A DNA stretch of 64,000 nt from Sphingomonas_O antarctica (GTDB lineage Bacteria > Pseudomonadota > Alphaproteobacteria > Sphingomonadales > Sphingomonadaceae). Positions 32,571 to 42,597 of the stretch are shown here, one piece after another. Position numbers and translations under genes: made by a program. Under the pieces are notes generated by a model that worked only from the letters and a program-made list of their open reading frames with translations, was not told the origin of the DNA and made no database searches. Each line of letters opens with the position of its first letter. Within the stretch, counting starts at the first letter, position 1. The DNA is taken from positions 62,001 to 126,000 of the forward strand of contig NZ_CBCRXM010000005.1 of NCBI RefSeq assembly GCF_965137005.1, read 5' to 3'.

Positions 32571-33474
32571 ATGCCTCGCCTGTGGCAGCCGTCACGTCAG
32601 CCACTGGGCGACTGCGCGCGACGTCGAATATGCCGCTGTGCCCGAAAGCTTCGATTATGTCCGCTGCGGCGATTGCTGCACGCTGTCGATCGTCGATCCG
32701 CCGCGCGATCGGCTCGGCGAGATTTATCCCGACACCTATTATTCGTTCAGCGAAACCGGCGCATCACGCGTCGAGCGCGTCAAGGCGTGGCTCGACCGGC
32801 GACAATTCCGCAAGATCTTTGCCGGGGTAAAGGGTGACCGGCTGTCGGCGCTCGACGTCGGCGGCGGGGCGGGGTGGTTGCTGACCACCGCCAAGGCGGT
32901 CGAACCGCGATTGATGGACACCACTGTGGTCGATCTCGATCCGGCGGCAGAAACCTTGGCCAAGGCGGCGGGACACGACTTCTTCCTTGGACCGGTCGAG
33001 ACGTACGAAACCGCAAAACGCTTCGACGTGATTTTCCTGCTCAACCTGATCGAACATGTCGCCGATCCGGTGGCGGTGCTGACGCGGATGCGTGGGCTCC
33101 TCGCGCCGGGCGGGGTGATCTTCGTCAAGACGCCCAATCATGACAGCCTCGACGCGCGCCTGTTTCGTCACCGCAGCTGGGGCGGGCTCCACGCCCCGCG
33201 CCACTGGGTGATCTTTTCGCCCGAAAGTTTCGGCAAGGCCGCCGCCAAAGCGGACCTACGCGTCACATCGCTCAAACTCACGCAAGGCGCACCGTTCTGG
33301 ACGGTCAGCGCGCTCGAAGCCCTCGGGCGGCTGGGCCTGGTGAAAACCAGCCGTCAGCGCCCGATGGTCGCACACCCGCTATTCGGCCCGCTCACCGCCG
33401 CCTTCGCCGCGCTCGACATCCTGCGCCGACCGTTCGGGCGGACCAGCCAGATGTTCGTGACGCTGACCGCTTAG
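32560..33474 (+). CDS. Class I SAM-dependent methyltransferase with zinc-ribbon-like N-terminus
   Basis: This gene encodes 304 residues from a GTG start inside the end of the desaturase gene. The N-terminus has a CxxC pair (CLACGS) and a second CxxC (CGDC), as in methyltransferases acting on sugar or lipid intermediates. The SAM-binding motif I is ALDVGGGAGWLL. The acidic strand VVDLDP, FDVIFLLNLIEHVADP and LLAPGGVIFVKTPN follow. It resembles Methyltransf_12/23 proteins. It probably works with the upstream desaturase. The stop overlaps the convergent DUF2945 gene by four bases. Confidence 0.87.
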   Translation: MAAECLACGSRHVSHWATARDVEYAAVPESFDYVRCGDCCTLSIVDPPRDRLGEIYPDTYYSFSETGASRVERVKAWLDRRQFRKIFAGVKGDRLSALDVGGGAGWLLTTAKAVEPRLMDTTVVDLDPAAETLAKAAGHDFFLGPVETYETAKRFDVIFLLNLIEHVADPVAVLTRMRGLLAPGGVIFVKTPNHDSLDARLFRHRSWGGLHAPRHWVIFSPESFGKAAAKADLRVTSLKLTQGAPFWTVSALEALGRLGLVKTSRQRPMVAHPLFGPLTAAFAALDILRRPFGRTSQMFVTLTA

Positions 33475-33683
33475 GCTTTTTTCAGCGCGCCCGGCTTGTG
33501 CGCAGCGATGCCGCCGGACTTGTCCGACTTGACGATATATTCGGGATTGTCCTTTGACGCCGCGACCTTGTGATCCTTGATCTTGGTCGGGCTGGTGACT
33601 TTTTTGACGATCTTCCCTGTCGAATGCCCGCCCGAGCTATTCCAGCCGACCTTATCGCCTGCTTTGAACGTCTTTTCCGTCAT
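33471..33683 (-). CDS. DUF2945 family protein (small Tudor-like fold)
   Basis: This gene encodes 70 residues. FKAGDKVGWNSSGGHSTGKIV and the C-terminal YIVKSDKSGGIAAHKPGALKK match DUF2945, known as the hypervirulence-associated Tudor domain family. The molecular function is unknown. It starts within the last four bases of tgt (ATGA), so it is translationally coupled to tgt. It converges on the methyltransferase gene with a four-base overlap. Confidence 0.88.
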   Translation of the reverse strand: MTEKTFKAGDKVGWNSSGGHSTGKIVKKVTSPTKIKDHKVAASKDNPEYIVKSDKSGGIAAHKPGALKKA

Positions 33684-34816
33684 TCCGCGTCTCCTCGACG
33701 GCAGAACGAGCGACCGGCGCAGCGGCTCCGGTAGCGCGTCAGAAAAGCGTCGGCCCAGTCTCCAAATGCGCCCGCGCCGATCGCCGCGCGCATCCCCGCC
33801 ATGACCTGTTGGTAGAACCATAGATTATGTTCGGTCAGCAGCATCGCGCCGAGCATTTCGTTCGAGCGGACGAGGTGGTGGATATACGCCTTCGACCATT
33901 GCCCGACCGGTGACTGTTCATCAATCGGAGTCAAATCCTCGGCGAATTTGGCATTGCGCAGGTTGATCGCGCCGTCCCAGGTGAACGCCTGTCCGTTGCG
34001 CCCGCTGCGCGTCGGCAGGACGCAATCGAACATGTCGATCCCGCGCATCACCGCGCCGACCAGATCGTCGGGCTTGCCCACGCCCATCAGGTAACGCGGG
34101 CGGTCGGCGGGCAGCATGTCCACCGCGAAGTCGAGCACGCGGAACATCTCCGCCTGGCCTTCGCCGACCGCCAGGCCGCCGACCGCATAGCCATCGAACC
34201 CGATGCTCGTCAGATCCTTCGACGACTGCGCGCGCAAATCCTCGAACATCGAGCCCTGCTGAATTCCGAACAGCGCGCCCGTGCCGCTGAATGCATCGCG
34301 CGAGCGTTGCGCCCAGCGCATCGAGCGCTCCATCGACGCTTTCGCCGCTTCATGCGTCGCGGGAAAGCCGGTGCATTCGTCGAACGCCATGTGGATGTCC
34401 GACCCGAGCAGCGCCTGAATCTCCATCGATCGTTCGGGCGTGATCAAATGGCGGCTGCCGTCGAGGTGGCTGGCAAATGTCACGCCAGTCTCGGTCTTCT
34501 TGGTCAGGTCGGACAGGCTCATCACCTGATACCCGCCGCTGTCGGTCAGGATCGGGCGGTCCCAGCCCATGAATGCGTGCAGTCCGCCGAGCTTGGCCAT
34601 CCGCTCCGCACCGGGACGCAGCATGAGGTGATAGGTGTTGCCGAGGATGATGTCAGCGCCGGTCGTTCGGACGTCGGCGGGCTTCATTCCCTTGACCGTC
34701 GCGGCGGTACCCACGGGCATGAACGCCGGGGTGCGAATCTCACCCCGCGACATCGTGATAGTGCCGGTGCGCGCCGCACCATCGCGGGCGGAAATGTCGA
34801 AACTGAAGCGTGTCAC
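33680..34816 (-). CDS. tgt: tRNA-guanine transglycosylase, zinc-site cysteines missing
   Basis: This gene encodes 378 residues. PAFMPVGTAATVKGMKPADV, ILTDSGGYQVMSLSDL and the catalytic FDCVLPTRSGRNG match bacterial Tgt, which swaps guanine-34 for preQ1 in tRNAs with GUN anticodons. The usual CxCxxC zinc ligands (E. coli C302, C304, C307) are replaced by Q301, P303 and Q306 within PIDEQSPVGQWSKAYIHHL, with two residues deleted after them; the fourth ligand, a His in LLTEHNLW, remains. Structure or activity without zinc is therefore open. The C-terminal tail is short and Arg/Cys-rich. It is cotranslated with the DUF2945 gene. Confidence 0.93.
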   Translation of the reverse strand: MTRFSFDISARDGAARTGTITMSRGEIRTPAFMPVGTAATVKGMKPADVRTTGADIILGNTYHLMLRPGAERMAKLGGLHAFMGWDRPILTDSGGYQVMSLSDLTKKTETGVTFASHLDGSRHLITPERSMEIQALLGSDIHMAFDECTGFPATHEAAKASMERSMRWAQRSRDAFSGTGALFGIQQGSMFEDLRAQSSKDLTSIGFDGYAVGGLAVGEGQAEMFRVLDFAVDMLPADRPRYLMGVGKPDDLVGAVMRGIDMFDCVLPTRSGRNGQAFTWDGAINLRNAKFAEDLTPIDEQSPVGQWSKAYIHHLVRSNEMLGAMLLTEHNLWFYQQVMAGMRAAIGAGAFGDWADAFLTRYRSRCAGRSFCRRGDAE

Positions 34817-34918
34817 GTGGCGCGCTTATGGTGCGTGCGATGCGGCGTCCAGCGGCGGAACGCGACGCCGCCAATACGCGTTTAGTTCGTCTTCGGGGAA
34901 GAGAGAGGACATTTGGTC

Positions 34919-35167
34919 ATGAAACTACCCTTGGCAATTTTGATCTCTGTCGCTGGCGCTGCGCTGGCATCGAGCCCGGCGATGGCGCGCGATGGCTGCG
35001 GCCGTGGCATGGAGCGCGGTCCGCGCGGGCATTGTCACGCCATCGGACGCTGGGCGGGCAACAACGCTTGGGTTGTCGGACGCTTCTACACCGGCCGCGG
35101 CTATTGGGACGGCCATCGCTGGTATCAGAATCGCTACCGTCATCACGGCGGCTGGCGTTATCGCTAA
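34919..35167 (+). CDS. Small secreted GCG-motif protein
   Basis: This gene encodes 82 residues. It has a signal peptide (LPLAILISVAGAALASSPAMA), then RDGCGRGMERGPRGHC, which resembles the GCG_CRPN prefix motif, then a Tyr/Trp/Gly/His-rich tail (GYWDGHRWYQNRYRHHGGW). The mature peptide is short, basic and aromatic, and may be a surface or matrix protein. The start at 34919 is preceded by GAGAGGAC. The gene is divergent from tgt and followed by a strong terminator. Confidence 0.75.
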   Translation: MKLPLAILISVAGAALASSPAMARDGCGRGMERGPRGHCHAIGRWAGNNAWVVGRFYTGRGYWDGHRWYQNRYRHHGGWRYR

Positions 35168-35177
35168 GTCGTGTAAC

Positions 35178-35214
35178 CAGGTGGCGCGACCGGNCGGNCG
35201 CGCCACCTGTTTTT
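35178..35214 (+). terminator. Rho-independent terminator with two undetermined bases in the loop
   Basis: CAGGTGGCGCG pairs with CGCGCCACCTG, an 11-base-pair stem, followed by five Ts. The loop contains N at 35194 and 35198, as expected where a strong hairpin disturbed sequencing. It stops transcription of the GCG-motif gene and separates it from the helicase gene. Confidence 0.85.
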
Positions 35215-35304
35215 GCGTCGCAACTTGCGGTCATCGACCGCGGTCGGAAAATCGGCTATATAGCGGGATTACAGCGGCTGAGGTCGCGCATCCCCGTTAG
35301 GCCC

Positions 35305-36993
<1,689 letters not shown>

Positions 36994-37006
36994 GGGCGGG
37001 AACGCC

Positions 37007-37837
37007 TCACCCGAGACCCAGCGGATGGTGCGAGGCGATTTCGCGACGGACGCGCATGATTTCGCGGACCAGGACGCCTTCGCTGCGGAGGAATGCCGTC
37101 GGCGTTACGCCCATGAAGCGGCGGAATTCGCGCGTGAAATGCGACTGGTCGGCGAAGTCGTCGAGCCACGCGGTCTTGAGATCGATCCCCGCCGCCAGCA
37201 TCGCCGCCAGTTTCAACGTGCGGTGCTTGTTGGCGAGAAGGCGAGGGGGCAGGCCGTGCGCGCGCCGTGCGATCCGTTCGAGCTGTCGTCGAGACACCGC
37301 CAGCTCGGTCGTCAGTTGGTCGATGTCGCCGGTCGGGCCGTTGATCCAGCGGCTGATCGCGGCGACCCGCGCGTCTTGCGGCGGCGCATGCTGCAGTCGC
37401 GTGAGCAAATGGCCTTCGAGGCGCGCGGCAAGCGCCCGATCAGGCTCGTCGGGCGTCCCCGCCAGCGGTTCGAGTGCGTCGTCGCCCCATAAGGTCGTCA
37501 GGTCGATCAGCTGCCCGACCAGGGTATCCGCATCGGGTTCGATCAGGGCATGCCAGCCTTCCGGGAACAGGCCGACACCGACAATGGTCGTGACGCCTTC
37601 ACTGGTCAGTCGCAGTGCCCCCCTGCTGGGGCCGAGCAGCGTCGCGGGAAAACACGGCTGCTCGCGTTTGTCGCCGGCGATCCAGCCAAGTTGCCCGCTC
37701 AGCTGCCACATCAGCTGGGGCAAAAGCGCTCCGGCCGGCGCCTCGAAGCGATCTTCGTTGCAGCGAAAGACGTAAATCTGGTCGATCAGCGGCGCCAATT
37801 GCGGCGCCACCGGCCAGAACGAATATGAAAACGCCAT
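37007..37837 (-). CDS. AraC family transcriptional regulator
   Basis: This gene encodes 276 residues. The N-terminal domain (SYSFWPVAPQLAPLIDQIYVF) is of the DUF6597-like type. The C-terminal AraC domain has two helix-turn-helix units: ELAVSRRQLERIARRAHGLP and FADQSHFTREFRRFMGVTPTAF. It is a soluble DNA-binding regulator with unknown target. It is convergent with the helicase gene by 13 bases and lies upstream of the PEP-CTERM gene on the same strand, with an 82-base gap. Confidence 0.9.
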   Translation of the reverse strand: MAFSYSFWPVAPQLAPLIDQIYVFRCNEDRFEAPAGALLPQLMWQLSGQLGWIAGDKREQPCFPATLLGPSRGALRLTSEGVTTIVGVGLFPEGWHALIEPDADTLVGQLIDLTTLWGDDALEPLAGTPDEPDRALAARLEGHLLTRLQHAPPQDARVAAISRWINGPTGDIDQLTTELAVSRRQLERIARRAHGLPPRLLANKHRTLKLAAMLAAGIDLKTAWLDDFADQSHFTREFRRFMGVTPTAFLRSEGVLVREIMRVRREIASHHPLGLG

Positions 37838-37919
37838 GACCCCCGCAGCTCAACGCCCTATCCCGTTCATAAGGTTGGGTTTTCGAAAGCGTCAAGCGGC
37901 GGGTGGTCGATAGGGTCGG

Positions 37920-39722
37920 TCAATAGGCGAATTTTGCCTGCGCCCGGCGCCGGCGTGCGACCGAACCGAGCAGACCGAAGCCGCCGATCAACATCGTCCA
38001 TTCGGCAGGTTCGGGCACCGTCGCCGCGAACGGCGTGCTGTTGTCCGAGATATAGGGGTCGAGATCATAGCCGTTCGATCCCGGCGGCGGCAGGCTGGCG
38101 AGCAGCGCGCGGAGCGATTCGGGCGTGGCCTGTACGCCGCTGGTCCCCTCGGGCAGTTCCTCCAGACGGTCTACCGTGTCAAAATCGACGGCATAGCTGA
38201 AGCTCGGCGCACCGGTCGCGCCACGCACCAGGCGTTGCTGGGTGCCGATGGCGGTGAAGCTGCGGTCGAACTGGCAACCGTCGAGCGTGTCGGCATTGCA
38301 ATTGTCGGTGTTGTAATTGGTCACTTTCTCGATCGTTCCCGAGATCGTGTCGCCGGGCGCCGCGGCACCGGGGGTCGGGACGAAGACGAAGGCGATGTCG
38401 CCGGCACGGGTCACGCGCGAGAGGTTCGACAGCATCGTTGCTGCGCTCTCGTCGCCACCCGCCAGCGCCTTGGCCGCGCCGCTGAAATCGAGCGAGAACG
38501 GCGCGAGGGTCGTGTCCTTGAAGAAGAACGTGTTCTTTGCAGTGAACGTCCCCAACGTGCCGAGTTCGACCACGTCGTCATGCGTGTACAATGGCCCCGC
38601 GCTGATCCCGTAGCCGGAGATTTGCAGGAGTGCGATGTGATCCTCCGCCGTCACGTTGAGCTTCAACGTCGCCTCGGACTGCCCGTAAGTATAGACCGTC
38701 GGCAGGACGCTTAGCGAACTCAGCGGCGTGGCGGTGCGCAAGGCAAAAGCCTTTCCGTCCGAGACCGACAGCGAAGTAATCGGCGCGTTCCATTTGTTGG
38801 TGGTGTTGTTGAACACCTGCACCGGCGCCGAAAATGCGTAATTGGTGACCTTGGTCAACACCGTCGTGGCGACGTCGTAAATCGCGTTGATGCCGATGCC
38901 GACCTTCGCGCTGATCGTCGTATAGTCGAAGCCGAGCGCGCTGCCCGAAACGACTTCGCTGGGGATGCCGAGCGCTTGGACCAGCACCTTTGCGACATCG
39001 ACATACGCGCCGGCAAATTGCTGTTCGGTATGGTAATAGTTTGACGACAGGCCCTTGCGCGTGCCCGACACGTCGATCGCTTCAAGCTTTGCGGTCAGCG
39101 GCAGCGTATCCGACGAGAAATATTGCGGCAGTTGATTGGTGTAGGTCTTGTCGAGGAACGTGACGCTGTTGGTCGCCGAGTGATAGCCGAGGACGTTGAT
39201 GTCCTTCGGCACGCCGACGCCGACGTTGACGAGATCGCCCTCCTTGCAGAACACGACGCAGGCCTTGGCGTGCAAATTCGCGCCGGCATAAGCGGACGCC
39301 GTCAGTGCTGCATCGACCTGGCCCTTGCCGATGTTCGACGTGGTGTGAGCGTTGGTGAAGTCGGTCGAGAGCACGAACGTCGAGCCTTGGGTGGTCTGGC
39401 CACCGGCGATCGTGCGCACATTGCCGGTCAGCGCGGTATTGACGGTGTTCGCGAACGACGCGCTCGCCGAAAAACCGAACTTGGCCTTGAGCGTTGCCGA
39501 AACCTTCGCGCCGTAATGGCCGGTCCACGAACTGCCTGTGATCGCGCCATACGTCTTGGTTTTGGTCTTATCGATGGCGTAATAGGAGAAGCTGGCGCCG
39601 TTATACAGATTGGCCGTGCCGGTGGTGGCATAGCCCGTCGTGGTATCGATAAATTGCGCTGCGATCGCCGAAGTGGCGGTGCTCGCGAGCATCGCTGCCG
39701 CGACCAAGATTGTCGTCTTCAT
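37920..39722 (-). CDS. PEP-CTERM anchored secreted protein, function unknown
   Basis: This gene encodes 600 residues. The signal peptide is TTILVAAAMLASTATSAIAA. The start at 39720-39722 follows AGGGGGTC; the longer open frame to 40232 is not credible. The C-terminus carries a PEP-CTERM sorting signal: VPEPAEWTMLIGGFGLLGS, then RRRR. It marks the protein for exosortase processing and surface release or anchoring. The body is Thr/Ser/Ala-rich with two close cysteines (ACVVFCKEGD) and beta-rich sequence. I do not recognise a domain in it. It is divergent from a TonB receptor gene, with a shared 232-base promoter region. Confidence 0.85.
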   Translation of the reverse strand: MKTTILVAAAMLASTATSAIAAQFIDTTTGYATTGTANLYNGASFSYYAIDKTKTKTYGAITGSSWTGHYGAKVSATLKAKFGFSASASFANTVNTALTGNVRTIAGGQTTQGSTFVLSTDFTNAHTTSNIGKGQVDAALTASAYAGANLHAKACVVFCKEGDLVNVGVGVPKDINVLGYHSATNSVTFLDKTYTNQLPQYFSSDTLPLTAKLEAIDVSGTRKGLSSNYYHTEQQFAGAYVDVAKVLVQALGIPSEVVSGSALGFDYTTISAKVGIGINAIYDVATTVLTKVTNYAFSAPVQVFNNTTNKWNAPITSLSVSDGKAFALRTATPLSSLSVLPTVYTYGQSEATLKLNVTAEDHIALLQISGYGISAGPLYTHDDVVELGTLGTFTAKNTFFFKDTTLAPFSLDFSGAAKALAGGDESAATMLSNLSRVTRAGDIAFVFVPTPGAAAPGDTISGTIEKVTNYNTDNCNADTLDGCQFDRSFTAIGTQQRLVRGATGAPSFSYAVDFDTVDRLEELPEGTSGVQATPESLRALLASLPPPGSNGYDLDPYISDNSTPFAATVPEPAEWTMLIGGFGLLGSVARRRRAQAKFAY

Positions 39723-39954
39723 GCCTGACCCCCTGGAAAGATGAAGAGCGCGTAAAGCTTTGGGTTGGCACGATATAGAATGAAATCGACACGGACGCAG
39801 ATGCTTAGCGATATGGTCATCGCGCAGGCCGGCAATTGCCCACAGCCGGATACGACTGTCATGCAATTGCAGCCATAGTGTCACGGAATCGGTAAGAAAC
39901 GGCTCTACCCGCCCCCTCAAGCCGCGATCATCCGGGCGGCACGGGGGACAGAAC

Positions 39955-42546
39955 ATGATCCGTATTTCGGCGTCGCTTACCGCTTTGGCGATCTCGCTGG
40001 CCTTTCCGGCCTTGGCAGTGGCGCGCGACGCGGGTGCCGCACCGGAGAGCGAGGCTGCAGCGGCGCCTGCGGCTGCCCCTGCGGACGTGGCCGACGACGT
40101 CAGCACGATCATCGTGACGGGCACCCAGGCGCGCACCTCGGTCGAGCTGCCCGGCACCGAAATCCAGAAGATCCTGCCCGGGATCAGTCCGTTGAAGGCG
40201 ATCCAGACGTTGCCCGGCGTGCTGTACATCACCGCCGATCCGTGGGGTTATAACGAGCAGAACGCCCAGATCTTCATCCACGGGTTCGCGGCCAACCAGC
40301 TCGGCTATACGATGGACGGCATCCCGTTGGGCGATCAGAGCTATGGCAATTACAACGGCCTGTCGCCGCAGCGCGCGGTGATTTCGGAGAATGTCGGGCG
40401 CGTCGTCGTGTCGACCGGCGCGGGCGATCTGGCCACCGCGTCGAACAGCAATCTGGGCGGTACGGTCGAGACCTATTCGTCCGCGCCGCTCGACCATCTC
40501 GGCGTGCAAGTCACCCAGACGCTCGGCAGTTACGATACCTCACGCACTTATGGGCGCTTCGACACGGGTGCGTTCGGACCCGACGGTGCCAATTCGGCGT
40601 ATATCTCCGGTGCTCGCCAGCATGCGCGGGCGTGGGATTTCAACGGCACGCAGGGCGGATGGCAAGCCAATGCCAAGTTCGTCCACGACGCCGGGCCGAA
40701 CAAGCTGACGCTGTATTTCGACTATAATGATTTCACCCAGCCGAACGAAGACGCGACGGTGTTTTTCGTCCCTAACACCGCAGCTGGCCAGACCGCGTGG
40801 CCGGACCAGCTTTACACGCCCTACACCAAGCCGTTTTTCTATCCGGCGTTCAACACGTATCGCAGCGCGTATCTGAACCCGTTCGGCAATTCGCCGGCCG
40901 CCGAGGGCAGCAATTACCGCAACTATTATTCGGATGCGCAGCGCACCGATTATCTGGCTTATGCGCGGTACGATGCGCGTCTGTCGGACAATGTCAGCTG
41001 GTCCAACACCGGCTATCTTCACCATAATGACGGCGTGGGGGTCGTCGCCGGTCCGCTGGGCCAGTCGATCACCACGGCGCAGCCCTATCTCGATCCGGGT
41101 TATGCCGCGCTGCCCGCCAATTGCCGCTTTACCGCCAACAACAACGGCGTCCGCCCGGCGGCGTGCGTCGCGCTGACCGATGCGCAGGCGGCGGCGGCGG
41201 GGCAAGCGCTGGTCGCGGCGACCGGCGGGTCGGGGCTGATCACGCGCACCACCGAATATCGCATCGACCGCGTCGGGGTGATCTCGGCGCTCGACGTCAC
41301 GCTGGGCAATCACAAGATCGAGTTCGGCGGGTGGTACGAACATAACCGCACGACCCAGTGGCGCCGCTGGTATGCCGTGCCGGTCGGCAATGCCGGGCTC
41401 AGCACGCCGTATATCCGTCCGCTCGACGTGATGGCGCCGCTGTTCACGCAATATCAGGGCGAGGCGCGCATCGAGCAGCTGCAACTGCACCTGCAGGACA
41501 GCTGGCAGGCCAGCGACAAATTGTTGGTCCAGGCCGGGTTCAAGACCAGCGCGCAATGGGCCGACGGGCGCTTCCCGGTTCAGCCCAAAGCGGGCTCGCT
41601 GTCGGGCCTGACCGGTGGCCTGCCGCAGGGCAAGATCGACACCAAGAAGTGGTTCCTGCCCGCGGTCGGTGCCAAGTACGACTTCAACGGCCACGAGCAG
41701 ATTTACTTCAACGTGCAGAAGAACCTGCGGCAATATCAGGCGTATCTGGCGGGCGGTGGCGGTCCATGGTTCACCGGCAGCCAGGCGGCGTTCGACCTGT
41801 TCGCCACGCAGGGCAAGCCGGAGAGCAGTTGGACTTATGAGGCGGGCTTCAGGACCAACCGCAATTTCGGCGGCGACGTGTCGCTGAACGCGCAGATCAA
41901 TTACTATCATGTCGATTTCAGCAACCGCCTGCTCGCCATATCGACCAACCCGGGCGGCATTGCCGGCGGCGGGATCACCGGCGGCACGTCGATCCTGGTC
42001 AATGTCGGCAACGTGAAGACCGATGGCGTCGATGCGGCGCTGACGTTGCGGTTGGGGCGCAATGTCTCGCTGTACAATGCGGCGTCTTACAACCTCTCCA
42101 AATATCAGAGCGACTATACCTCGACCGCCACCGGCATCGGCGCGGCGACGGGGACGTGCATCGGCGGCTATCTGGTCGTCGGCGGGGTCGTGCCGACGTG
42201 CGGCAAGTTGTTGCCCGGCATTCCGAAATGGTTGAACAAGACGGTGGCGACGGTGTCGGTCGGCCCATTCGAGACGCAGCTGATCGGCGATTATGTCGGG
42301 CGGCGGTTCGCGACGTTCAGCAACGATGTCAGCGTCAAATCCTATTTCCTGACGTCGCTGCGCGTGGCGGTGAAGCTGACCGACGACGTCGCGCCGCTGC
42401 GCAAGGCGGAACTGGCGCTCAACGTGACGAACCTGACGCAGGAGCGCGGCAAATCGACGCTGTCGATCGGGTCGGCGGTCAACGGTTATTCCGCCTACCC
42501 GATCCCGCCGCGGCAGTTTTTCGTGACGCTGTCGGCGGCGTATTGA
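39955..42546 (+). CDS. TonB-dependent receptor
   Basis: This gene encodes 863 residues. A signal peptide (ASLTALAISLAFPALAVA) is followed by an Ala-rich stretch and a TonB-box-like STIIVTGTQ. The plug domain has PLKAIQTLPGVLY, IFIHGFAANQLGYTMDGIPLG and VVSTGAGDLATASNSNLGG. The rest is a 22-strand barrel, ending in FFVTLSAAY with the aromatic C-terminus needed for outer-membrane assembly. Substrate is unknown. It is divergent from the PEP-CTERM gene; both might be co-regulated surface proteins. No riboswitch was seen in its leader. Confidence 0.93.
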   Translation: MIRISASLTALAISLAFPALAVARDAGAAPESEAAAAPAAAPADVADDVSTIIVTGTQARTSVELPGTEIQKILPGISPLKAIQTLPGVLYITADPWGYNEQNAQIFIHGFAANQLGYTMDGIPLGDQSYGNYNGLSPQRAVISENVGRVVVSTGAGDLATASNSNLGGTVETYSSAPLDHLGVQVTQTLGSYDTSRTYGRFDTGAFGPDGANSAYISGARQHARAWDFNGTQGGWQANAKFVHDAGPNKLTLYFDYNDFTQPNEDATVFFVPNTAAGQTAWPDQLYTPYTKPFFYPAFNTYRSAYLNPFGNSPAAEGSNYRNYYSDAQRTDYLAYARYDARLSDNVSWSNTGYLHHNDGVGVVAGPLGQSITTAQPYLDPGYAALPANCRFTANNNGVRPAACVALTDAQAAAAGQALVAATGGSGLITRTTEYRIDRVGVISALDVTLGNHKIEFGGWYEHNRTTQWRRWYAVPVGNAGLSTPYIRPLDVMAPLFTQYQGEARIEQLQLHLQDSWQASDKLLVQAGFKTSAQWADGRFPVQPKAGSLSGLTGGLPQGKIDTKKWFLPAVGAKYDFNGHEQIYFNVQKNLRQYQAYLAGGGGPWFTGSQAAFDLFATQGKPESSWTYEAGFRTNRNFGGDVSLNAQINYYHVDFSNRLLAISTNPGGIAGGGITGGTSILVNVGNVKTDGVDAALTLRLGRNVSLYNAASYNLSKYQSDYTSTATGIGAATGTCIGGYLVVGGVVPTCGKLLPGIPKWLNKTVATVSVGPFETQLIGDYVGRRFATFSNDVSVKSYFLTSLRVAVKLTDDVAPLRKAELALNVTNLTQERGKSTLSIGSAVNGYSAYPIPPRQFFVTLSAAY

Positions 42547-42597
42547 GCGCAGTCAGCGATACCGGGCCGCCAGCTTATCGAGCTAGCGGCCTTGGCT

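Noticed and set aside
40540..41910. Minus-strand open frame opposite the TonB receptor
   Set aside because: Antisense shadow; the receptor on the plus strand has all expected motifs.
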